From an uncultured Collinsella sp. (lineage in GTDB: Bacteria > Actinomycetota > Coriobacteriia > Coriobacteriales > Coriobacteriaceae), in NCBI GenBank assembly GCA_958443615.1, contig CAUCLI010000010.1, positions 1 through 53,470 on the forward strand: a DNA stretch of 53,470 nucleotides. Direction: 5' to 3'. The notes below the pieces were generated by a model. The model saw only the letters and a list, made by a program, of their open reading frames with translations, was not told the origin of the DNA and did not search any database. A program made the position numbers and the translations under genes. Numbering within the stretch: the stretch's first letter is position 1; every line of letters starts with the position of its first letter. Below are positions 9,168-15,990 of this stretch, piece after piece.

Positions 9168-9611
9168 TTAGCCCTCCAGCTCGATCTTGACGGGGTTCTG
9201 AGCAGCGTGCGGGTGCTCGGTGCCAGCGTAGACCTTGAGCTTGGTCAGCTGCTTGCGGCCGAGGGTGGTCTTGGGGAGCATGCCGCGGACAGCGCGCTCG
9301 ACGACCTTCTCCGGGTGCTTCTCCATAGCGGTGCGGAAGGACTCCGCCTTGAGGCCGCCGTTGTAGCCGGAGTGACGGTAGTAGGTCTTGTGATCGGCCT
9401 TGTTGCCGGTAAGCTGGACCTTATCGGCGTTGATGACGATCACGAAGTCACCACAGTCAGAGTTGGGCGTGAACTGGGGCTTGTTCTTGCCGCGCAGGAT
9501 CTTGGCAACCTGGGCAGCGAGACGGCCCAGCGTGGCGCCCTCGGCATCGATGAGGACCCAGTTGCGGGCAACCTCACCCTGCTTGGCGTAGTGAGTCGAC
9601 TTAAGAATCAC
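9168..9611 (-). CDS. rplM: 50S ribosomal protein L13
   Basis: A 147-residue ribosomal protein L13 with the family motifs RNWVLIDAEGATLGRLA, NADKVQLTGNKADHKTYYRHSGY and AVRGMLPKTTLGR. The start is a GTG at 9611, preceded by a near-perfect GGAGGAAAA ribosome binding site, so this non-ATG start is well supported. It is the first gene of the rplM-rpsI operon, with a promoter 65-90 bases upstream. Confidence 0.98.
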   Translation of the reverse strand: MILKSTHYAKQGEVARNWVLIDAEGATLGRLAAQVAKILRGKNKPQFTPNSDCGDFVIVINADKVQLTGNKADHKTYYRHSGYNGGLKAESFRTAMEKHPEKVVERAVRGMLPKTTLGRKQLTKLKVYAGTEHPHAAQNPVKIELEG

Positions 9612-9675
9612 TTTTCCTCCATGTACAGTACGTGTCTTAACAGAGTTTCACGGGGCTCTGGAAAGTAACCTGTCA

Positions 9676-9703
9676 ATAATAACCCCTATATGCGGCAAGT
9701 CAA
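9676..9703 (-). promoter_or_regulatory. Promoter of rplM-rpsI
   Basis: On the minus strand TTGACT (9698-9703) and TATTAT (9676-9681) are 16 bp apart, a good sigma-70-type match in the expected place for a highly expressed ribosomal operon. Confidence 0.65.
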
Positions 9704-9719
9704 ACGTTTTCCGACGTTC

Positions 9720-9736
9720 GTGCAGAAGTTCTGCAC
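9720..9736. promoter_or_regulatory. Perfect 17-bp palindrome upstream of the rplM promoter
   Basis: GTGCAGAA-g-TTCTGCAC is a perfect 8+8 inverted repeat with a single central base, 16 bp upstream of the rplM -35. No regulator is recognised for it. Confidence 0.35.
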
Positions 9737-9766
9737 AGGCGGAAGCGCGCCGGCACTCGACAAGAA

Positions 9767-9800
9767 GGAACCCGGGGGCCATCGCGCCAGCCCGGGTTCC
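9767..9800. terminator. Stem-loop between patatin gene and rplM
   Basis: GGAACCCGGG (9767-9776) pairs with CCCGGGTTCC (9791-9800). It lies downstream of the patatin-like gene on the minus strand. The T-run is weak, so it is only a candidate terminator. The rest of 9612-9965 shows no gene. Confidence 0.4.
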
Positions 9801-9965
9801 CGACCTCCCCGCCCTCGAAAATGGGGCACTCTGAGCATCTCAGTGGGGAGGACCCTTTTCTCGTTGTTCTTATACCGCGTTGGGCCTGTGTATAGTCTTA
9901 GTGGTATCGGATTTCAAGACCAAGCGGTAAGCGGTCGCTCATCGCACTTGAACGGTATCGCCTCG

Positions 9966-10865
9966 CTATCGACGCGTGAACGCCTTGATCTCCTCAAGCC
10001 GGCGTTTCGCCTCCTGGCGCCCTTGGATGTACAGGTCGAGCAGCTTGGCGGTGTCGTGTTCAACATGACCGACCTCGACGGGCCTGGGCGGCGCGATGAC
10101 GAGCGCCCTGCCCGCTCGCTCATATTCCCAGATATGCGCGCGCTGCTCGTTGTAACGCTCATGACGGCTCTCCATGGCATCGAGCAGGTACGGGTACCCG
10201 GCATATGCGCGACGCGCGGCGGCCATGAGGCCATATGGGCCTTTTTCATATGTGCGATCCTGCGTGAGAACCACGATCGCGCGATCGAAACCGTCGTCCT
10301 CGAGCGCATGCTCGACGGGAACCGAGTCGGCCGTACCTCCGTCGAGGTATAGGTGCCCATCGATCTCGACCGGCTTGGTCACGAGCGGCAGTGACGTCGA
10401 GGCGCGAACGGCATCGACGTCCAGGGTCGCATCGCGAATGGGAAGATAGGCTGCGGTGCCGAACACGACATCGGTCGCACAGGCGTACATCTCCATGGGA
10501 TTCGCCAAGAACGCCTCGTTGTCGAAGGGGTCGAGACGGTCCTGCACATCATTGAGGATAAAGTCGTAGCCCACCATCGAACCCGTCGTCACGAGCGACT
10601 GAGCACCCATGTAGCGAGGGTCGTTGCAAAACGCCAGGTTCACGCGGTTCGCGCGGCCGATTTGACGGCTCTTGTAATTCAAGCCGTTCAGCGCACCCGC
10701 CGACGTCCCGTAACACGCGGCGACCTCGATGCCGTTCTCCATGAGGACATCGAGCACGCCCGCGGTGAACTCACCACGGAAACTCCCGCCCTCCAGCACG
10801 ATCGCGACTTTCCCTGCGTTTTTCGCCTTGTCCTGCATGTTGCCGCCCTTCAATCGCCGCTTCAT
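9966..10865 (-). CDS. Patatin-like phospholipase family protein
   Basis: A 299-residue bacterial patatin-like protein (Ser-Asp dyad acyl hydrolase). Seen: the oxyanion-hole motif LEGGSFRGEFTAGVLDVL, the nucleophile elbow CYGTSAGALNG (GxSxG), and LYLDGGTADSVPVEHAL, whose Asp completes the dyad. The family hydrolyses lipid acyl esters; the substrate here is unknown. No signal peptide or membrane segment is visible, so it is probably cytoplasmic. The ATG at 10865 has AGAAGG at 5 bases; an alternative ATG at 10838 with AAGGGCGG is also plausible. It is divergent from ssrA, with an inverted-repeat element in the gap. Confidence 0.9.
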   Translation of the reverse strand: MKRRLKGGNMQDKAKNAGKVAIVLEGGSFRGEFTAGVLDVLMENGIEVAACYGTSAGALNGLNYKSRQIGRANRVNLAFCNDPRYMGAQSLVTTGSMVGYDFILNDVQDRLDPFDNEAFLANPMEMYACATDVVFGTAAYLPIRDATLDVDAVRASTSLPLVTKPVEIDGHLYLDGGTADSVPVEHALEDDGFDRAIVVLTQDRTYEKGPYGLMAAARRAYAGYPYLLDAMESRHERYNEQRAHIWEYERAGRALVIAPPRPVEVGHVEHDTAKLLDLYIQGRQEAKRRLEEIKAFTRR

Positions 10866-10909
10866 GGGGACCTTCTACCCATTCGAAACCTCCCTACGCG
10901 ACCAAAGGG

Positions 10910-11048
10910 TCGCCTCTGGCGAACGTTTTCGGCCATTTTCGTCACAATCAGCCTCCGCGCGATAGTGCGGCGCGGCAAAACCGCAGGTCGCATTCATCGA
11001 TTCTGGACACGCGCCCAAACTTTCACGCAAAACGTTCGCCAGAGGCGA
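10910..11048. repeat. 139-bp element bounded by a perfect 20-bp inverted repeat
   Basis: Positions 10910-10929 (TCGCCTCTGGCGAACGTTTT) and 11029-11048 are exact reverse complements, 99 bp apart. The interior has no open frame of note. It may be a MITE-like element, or a large stem-loop. No target-site duplication was recognised. The gap 11049-11302 up to ssrA has no supported gene. Confidence 0.6.
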
Positions 11049-11302
11049 TACATTGCCCACTAGGACCCAAAATCCGCACGATAATCGAGGACGCCGGCGC
11101 CCGCTCTTCGGTCTGCAGCGAATAAAACCCAACTTCGCGCCCGCACTCCAACGCGATTCGACACGCCGGGGAACTGACGTGTTACACTGTTCAATCACGG
11201 AATCGCATTCACGCGCGCTTCCGGGTACTTTGACAGGTCGTTGCCGCGACGCGGCACCAGCGCGCACCGATCCATCGGACGTGCGCACGACCCTTCACAA
11301 GA

Positions 11303-11669
11303 GGGGGCAACTGGTTTCGACACGATAGCTCTGAGAGAGGAAGCAGGCCGTGGTCTCCTCGCCACGTTAAACAGGGGTACTGTCAAAATGAATTGACAAG
11401 AATTCTTCTTTTGAGCCCCAGCTGGCTCTCGCTGCTTAATTTATAGCGGCGCGTCAACCCGGTGATTTCCCCGACACCGGCGCGACGTCATTTTAGGGGA
11501 ACGCTCCTTGGCACGTAATCGGTATGGCCAAGGCTAAGATCGAACCGGTTGGGACGCCGCGAGCGTGTCGCTCCGCGCAACGCGTCCGAGACCAAATGAG
11601 TGACTGAGCCTGGAGATGCCGATCAGGGAGCTTTCGTGGACCGGAGTTCGATTCTCCGTGCCTCCACCA
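11303..11669 (+). ncRNA. ssrA: tmRNA (transfer-messenger RNA)
   Basis: A 367-base tmRNA that rescues stalled ribosomes with SmpB. The 5' end GGGGGCAACTGGTTTCGACA and the 3' end GGTTCGATTC-type T-arm (GGAGTTCGATTCTCC) followed by GTGCCTCCACCA are diagnostic; GGGGGCA pairs with TGCCTCC to form the acceptor stem, and CCA is encoded. The tag frame ends at TAA 11437-11439 and is bounded upstream by an in-frame TGA at 11389-11391, so the encoded tag is at most 15 residues; the likely product ends in EPQLALAA. A strong terminator follows at 11680. Confidence 0.96.
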
Positions 11670-11679
11670 TAAGAGAATT

Positions 11680-11713
11680 GGGCGAACACCTCATAGGAGG
11701 GTTCGCCCTTTTA
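11680..11713 (+). terminator. Intrinsic terminator of ssrA
   Basis: GGGCGAAC (11680-11687) pairs with GTTCGCCC (11701-11708), followed by TTTTA. Confidence 0.85.
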
Positions 11714-11770
11714 CCATCTGGAACAACCTTCGGGACGCACCCAGCGGCGTCGATACCCCGGAGCAAACCT

Positions 11771-12643
11771 TTACTTCGCCGCGCCGCAGCCAGAGCAGAC
11801 GTAACCAAAGGTGACGGTTTCATCCCACGCCTCGCTCACCAGCACCTGCTCTTCCCAACCGGGCTTCACGACCACGCTCTCGGTGCGGTAGCTTGCATTG
11901 GGGATGAGAATCGTATGGGTACCCTCCTCAAACGGGGGATTCGTGGAGAGATACTCATCGATGTACGCGTCGATATGCGTTCCCCAGGCGTCCACGCTGC
12001 CAAATTGCACATTACAGTGATTGCAAATGATGACGCCCTTCGTCTCGGCATCGTGATACACGTAGTCATATTGCGCATCATGATGAACCGTCGTGGTTTG
12101 GGGGACCCAGTCGTGCGCGTGTTTCGATCCCGAACCGCCGCCCGAGGTCCCCTTGGATGGCGACACCTTTTCGGATCGCGAAGCTCCGGCGTCGGAACCC
12201 CTTGCGGCGCTGACGGCAGGCTTGGCCTCGTCATCAGCTGACAACGAGGCGTCGGCGCCCGCTCCAGTCTCCCCGTCCTTCTCCTCCAGCTCCACCGCAC
12301 CCGCGCCGGCGTTCTCCTCATCATCGCGAGAAGCACCATCCGAGGCGGACTTCACCTGCTCAGCTGCGACTTGGATGTTCGCATCCGCCTGCCGATGCAA
12401 GGCGCGCCACACCCCCATGCAGACGAGCGCGGTCGCCAGTACCACTCCCACCCCCACCAACGCGGCGCGCCTTTTCGACACGTTACGGCCGCATATCGTC
12501 AGCGTGCGATTGTCGTCGCTCGCCACGTCCGCCTGTTCGCAGGTTTCCCGCCGGACATCGGAACCTTCCACGTCCGCAATTGGCGTGCCCGCATCAAAGT
12601 CATGCTCAAATTCATCGTTGCCCATGAATCCACCTTCCGCCAT
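11771..12643 (-). CDS. Membrane-anchored Cys/His (zinc-ribbon-like) protein
   Basis: A 290-residue protein with a polar, acidic N-terminus, one transmembrane segment at about residues 60-79 (ALVGVGVVLATALVCMGVW), a long Ala/Gly/Ser/Glu-rich linker (85-175), and a C-terminal domain. That domain carries CNHC (C207, C210) with H223, and CSGC (C283, C286), which could bind zinc. Tyr/His-rich pieces such as VHHDAQYDYVYHDAE and repeats of EAWDE resemble extracytoplasmic proteins seen in gut actinobacteria and Firmicutes; function unknown. The start at 12643 has an excellent GGGAGGT at 6 bases. It lies 62 bases downstream of the ClpX-like gene in the same direction and is probably cotranscribed. Confidence 0.75.
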   Translation of the reverse strand: MAEGGFMGNDEFEHDFDAGTPIADVEGSDVRRETCEQADVASDDNRTLTICGRNVSKRRAALVGVGVVLATALVCMGVWRALHRQADANIQVAAEQVKSASDGASRDDEENAGAGAVELEEKDGETGAGADASLSADDEAKPAVSAARGSDAGASRSEKVSPSKGTSGGGSGSKHAHDWVPQTTTVHHDAQYDYVYHDAETKGVIICNHCNVQFGSVDAWGTHIDAYIDEYLSTNPPFEEGTHTILIPNASYRTESVVVKPGWEEQVLVSEAWDETVTFGYVCSGCGAAK

Positions 12644-12705
12644 TCGGCTACCTCCCATCATTCGCGACATCGCCGCATCCATCGGCGCCGCACCCTCGCC
12701 ACCGT

Positions 12706-14379
12706 CTACGCCCCGCAGTACGTCAGGCGAAACGCAAGGCGCTTCACGGCCTCACGACGCGTCCCGAGCGAAAAGGCCATGAACTCCTCGAAGCAGTCGA
12801 GCGCCTTATCCTGGCCTCGGCGCAGGCCGCCGAGATCCGCGGGGCGCAGGCCATCGCCGTTGCGGACCAGATTGGTCGGCTGCCACGACCAACCGCCCTC
12901 ATGGCGGACGCCCTCACCGCAATCGTCCGACGGAACATACCGACGGCCGCCTCTCAACTGCTCGAACAGCAGGTCGAGCGGACATGTCGGCGCGCAATCC
13001 CATTCCGCCATGGACAGAAGCATGCGGAGTCCGTCCACGTTTTGATCCTCGCGCGGGAACCAGTCGTGCAGAAGGCTCACCAGGGAGATGAGCAGGGCGA
13101 TCTCGGCCAGCGTGTAATCGTGGGCGCCTGCGGTCTTGCCGCTCGCGCAGTCACGCGTCGTGAGACGCAGCAAGGCCACGGCGAACCCGATTCCATCGTC
13201 GAACAATTCTGACCAATCCTCGGGCGCCTCGGCGTCGCCATGGGTCCCGATATAGGTATGGACGCACCAGAGCAGCCCGTACCCCAAACTGGCGGTCAGA
13301 GCGTCGTCCTCAGACCGATCAAGCTCCTCGACCACGGGCTTGCGCGCGCCATGTGCCAATTCGAATGCGAGCCCTGCGTCTCGCGCGGTCAGCGTCACAC
13401 CCACGACGTCGTCGTGCTGGTTGAGCTGATAGCGCAGATCACCGCAGAACACGGCGTTGATCTGCTGGTTAATCGAACGGGCGCCGTAATGTGCGGCGAG
13501 GGCGTTGACGACGAGCAGGTCCTCAGCCGGCCCATCGATGGTGAACTCGGTGCCAGCGGGCAGCATGCGTCGGTACTCCGCAACCTTGTTCCTGCGCACG
13601 ATCTCCCGCAAGGCGGCCTCGTCGAGGGCCGGCAAGAACCGAACGGTCGAAATGCGGCCCAAAAGCTCGCGCGGGGCACCCCACGCCTCAAGGTCCTCGA
13701 GCTCGAGTCGCGCGCGGAGCGCCTCTTCGCCGATAGGATCCCCTTCGGCACCACACTGGAGGGGCGGGGCAAAGCCCATGGCCGACCGGCCGATCCCCAA
13801 TCTCGATGCGATCTGCTCCTCTATACCGGTGAAGGCGCCCGCGAGCACGAAGACGCAGCGATCGCAATCGAGGGTGAACGCCGGTTCGTGCACACCTCCC
13901 CCGCCACCTTCGAGGATGCCGCCCTCGAGGGGCTTGAGCAGGTCGTATATCGCGCTAATCTCCCTGTACTGAGCGTTGGCGAACATCTTATCCACCTCAT
14001 CGATCAAGACGATGACCAGCTTGTCGGGGTTTTCCTCCAGCGCGGCGGCGGCGCGGACCCATTGCGCGCTAAACGACATGCCCTTATAACCCTCGGCGGT
14101 CATCGCGCTCGCGTCGATCTGCATAAAGAGCATGCCCGACTGCTTCGCCACCGTCTTGAGCATATGGGTCTTTCCGGATGCCGTGGGGCCCACGATGAGC
14201 GCCGAGCCCATATTCGGCATCGACAGCGAGTCCATACGGCGCTCCTGGATGACGCGCGCACGGACACTCGCCGCATCCAGAAATCCACAGAACCAACGCA
14301 CCGCATCGTCTTGTCCGACAACCGTCTCGATCACGTCTGCGACCAGCTGGTCAAGGCTCTTGTCATTTCCTCCGTACAT
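12706..14379 (-). CDS. ClpX-like AAA+ ATPase with extra C-terminal region
   Basis: A 557-residue AAA+ protein of the ClpX clade that lacks the N-terminal zinc-binding domain. Visible: Walker A GPTASGKT (64-71), Walker B VIVLIDEVDKM (122-132), a ClpX-like RLGIGRSAMGF (193-203) in the place where ClpX has its IGF ClpP-docking loop, the arginine finger in RELLGRIS (R242), and sensor-2 GARS (R301). Known ClpX proteins unfold substrates and can feed ClpP. Residues about 350-557 have no recognised domain. The ATG at 14379 follows GAGGAGG. It is expressed from a promoter overlapping an inverted repeat and is divergent from the HsdM/HsdS-like gene, which suggests a shared function. True housekeeping ClpX is unlikely given the missing zinc domain and extra tail. 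Confidence 0.85.
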   Translation of the reverse strand: MYGGNDKSLDQLVADVIETVVGQDDAVRWFCGFLDAASVRARVIQERRMDSLSMPNMGSALIVGPTASGKTHMLKTVAKQSGMLFMQIDASAMTAEGYKGMSFSAQWVRAAAALEENPDKLVIVLIDEVDKMFANAQYREISAIYDLLKPLEGGILEGGGGGVHEPAFTLDCDRCVFVLAGAFTGIEEQIASRLGIGRSAMGFAPPLQCGAEGDPIGEEALRARLELEDLEAWGAPRELLGRISTVRFLPALDEAALREIVRRNKVAEYRRMLPAGTEFTIDGPAEDLLVVNALAAHYGARSINQQINAVFCGDLRYQLNQHDDVVGVTLTARDAGLAFELAHGARKPVVEELDRSEDDALTASLGYGLLWCVHTYIGTHGDAEAPEDWSELFDDGIGFAVALLRLTTRDCASGKTAGAHDYTLAEIALLISLVSLLHDWFPREDQNVDGLRMLLSMAEWDCAPTCPLDLLFEQLRGGRRYVPSDDCGEGVRHEGGWSWQPTNLVRNGDGLRPADLGGLRRGQDKALDCFEEFMAFSLGTRREAVKRLAFRLTYCGA

Positions 14380-14423
14380 GCGGGCCTCCTCGTCCTATCC
14401 GAGCTCATTGTCTTTTTGCAGTA

Positions 14424-14453
14424 GACTCTACATCTAGTTATCCGTAGAGTCAA
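14424..14453 (-). promoter_or_regulatory. Promoter with overlapping operator dyad for the ClpX-like gene
   Basis: On the minus strand TTGACT (14448-14453) and TAGAGT (14425-14430) are 17 bp apart. A perfect 8-bp inverted repeat, GACTCTAC (14424-14431) and GTAGAGTC (14444-14451), covers both elements, so a bound repressor would block transcription. An extended -10-like TGCTAAACT for the divergent gene lies at about 14471-14479. Confidence 0.6.
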
Positions 14454-14502
14454 CTTCGATTTGACGGTCTGCTAAACTGTTCGCAGTCATCAAGGAGAAC
14501 CT

Positions 14503-15870
14503 ATGCCCCCTACCGACCTTCACACTGCATCCCACATGGAGTCCGCCAGCCCGAACGGCACGAACATGGCGCTCATCCACCGTCTGCTTGGGGTGGACGA
14601 CGACGCCCCCGTGTTTGTGCTCACGGCACTGGGCGATACGGCGACTCGAGTACAGTCACCCGACGAGAGCGACGAATCGTGCGAGGTGTTTGAGGGCCAC
14701 ATGCTCGCCGCGATGGAATGCCTCGCGCGATTCCCACCAGCGGAGACATGCCCCAACGCGTTCATCGAGCTGTTCGACGGCATTTCAGGCAGGGATAGAA
14801 CCCACCAGGCGAAAACCTGGGACGCACGCCACCAGGCGAGCCAATGGCCGTTCCCGAAAACGGAGCATCATTGGGGCCCGCTGCTCGCGGCGGTGGCGGC
14901 CCTTGAGATGGGCGCGTCGCGCGTGGCGATTCATCTCGCCGCCGCCCATCTCACGTCGCGCAACGCAGCTTGGGCGCGACGGACGCTTCTGGAACGCCGG
15001 CTCATCGCGGGCGTGGGGTGCACGCAGCTCCCCCTCTCCACACCCGCGGCCGAGAGAGACTGCTTTCTCATCGTCGCGCGGAACAGCGGGACGGTCTCCT
15101 TTTGCGAGGTTCCCAAGGGTTCGCTCGCTTCCCACGGGCAACCACTCGCCACAGTCGCGGTCGCAGATCCCCTGGACCTGCTGCGCTCCCCCGAGGCGGG
15201 CCTCAGCCTGTTCGACGCCAAAGTCGCGCGGGCAAGGCACGGGGAGCGCGGGACACTCGGCGATATCGCAACGGTCTTGAGCTCCGCAGGCAGCGCCATC
15301 AGGCGAAGCGGCGGCCTGAGCGACGATGAAACGCTGCCCATGCGCTACATCTCCATCGTCGATTTCGATCACGGGACCTTGAAGCCCAAGGGGAAGTACT
15401 TCGCAGCCGATGATTCGTTTGACGTGGCGAAATACCAACTCGTCGCCGGCGACATCCTCATTGCGAGAAACGCCACGGCAGGCGGCGTCCAGATTGTCAC
15501 CTACGACCCCGCCGATCAGGAAAAGCCGCTCATCGCCAGCGAGAACGTCCTGGTGCTCAGGCTCAAAGAACGAATCTTCCACCCATATGGGCTCTACCTC
15601 TACCTTGTGTTCGGAGCGGGCAGCGCCTTTCTGGCCGACTGTCGCGCGGGCGCCTCGCTCGGGTCGATTAGCCCCAAGCGCCTGCTCGACATTCCCGCGC
15701 CCGTCGTCAGCCCCGAGGACGACAAGCACGTCCGCAAACTCTACTGGAACTACCTTGAGATGATCGATGAATACGAGGAGATGCTCAACCGCTTCTTCCT
15801 TCACGAGGATGACGCTCGCATGGTCGCGCAGACCATGGACCTGCATGCGGTCAGATCGTATACGCCCTAG
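14503..15870 (+). CDS. Degenerate HsdM-like / HsdS-like chimeric protein
   Basis: A 455-residue protein. Residues about 120-205 resemble the C-terminal half of type I/N6-adenine methyltransferases (WGPLLAAVAALE, then VAIHLAAAHL and RRTLLERRLIAGVG as in the RxxLLExxLIxxVIxLP block). However, the SAM-binding FxGxG and catalytic NPPY/F motifs are not seen, so methyltransferase activity is unlikely. Residues about 250-430 look like a type I specificity-subunit target-recognition domain: LGDIATVLSS, YISIVDFDHGTLKP, VAGDILIARNATAGG, and a C-terminal helix LYWNYLEMIDEYEEML. The ATG at 14503 follows AAGGAG. No HsdR or intact HsdM lies nearby. Best guess is a DNA-recognising protein working with the divergent ClpX-like ATPase; function unproven. 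Confidence 0.6.
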   Translation: MPPTDLHTASHMESASPNGTNMALIHRLLGVDDDAPVFVLTALGDTATRVQSPDESDESCEVFEGHMLAAMECLARFPPAETCPNAFIELFDGISGRDRTHQAKTWDARHQASQWPFPKTEHHWGPLLAAVAALEMGASRVAIHLAAAHLTSRNAAWARRTLLERRLIAGVGCTQLPLSTPAAERDCFLIVARNSGTVSFCEVPKGSLASHGQPLATVAVADPLDLLRSPEAGLSLFDAKVARARHGERGTLGDIATVLSSAGSAIRRSGGLSDDETLPMRYISIVDFDHGTLKPKGKYFAADDSFDVAKYQLVAGDILIARNATAGGVQIVTYDPADQEKPLIASENVLVLRLKERIFHPYGLYLYLVFGAGSAFLADCRAGASLGSISPKRLLDIPAPVVSPEDDKHVRKLYWNYLEMIDEYEEMLNRFFLHEDDARMVAQTMDLHAVRSYTP

Positions 15871-15919
15871 GCAACAATATGAACCGGTAGGCGGGGCGGC
15901 CGGCACATCCAAATGCGAG

Positions 15920-15956
15920 AACGGCGCGATGAGCATGTCTCAATCGCGCCGTTTCG
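15920..15956. terminator. Convergent terminator hairpin
   Basis: AACGGCGCGAT (15920-15930) pairs with ATCGCGCCGTT (15943-15953), with an inner GAG/CTC pairing, between the convergent HsdM/HsdS-like gene and gatB. TTTC follows on the plus side. Confidence 0.6.
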
Positions 15957-15990
15957 GCACTTCGATGAGGATGTGCGACGTTGCGGCCGA

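Noticed and set aside
11230..11302. TTGACA at 11230 as ssrA -35
   Set aside because: No acceptable -10 lies 16-18 bp downstream, so no promoter is called.
14503..15870. Active type I restriction-modification system
   Set aside because: No HsdR gene, no complete HsdM, and no methyltransferase catalytic motif.
11303..15990. Integrated island at ssrA with attachment sites
   Set aside because: No second copy of the tmRNA 3' end and no integrase was seen in the window; the three-gene locus may still be variable, but attachment-site evidence is lacking.
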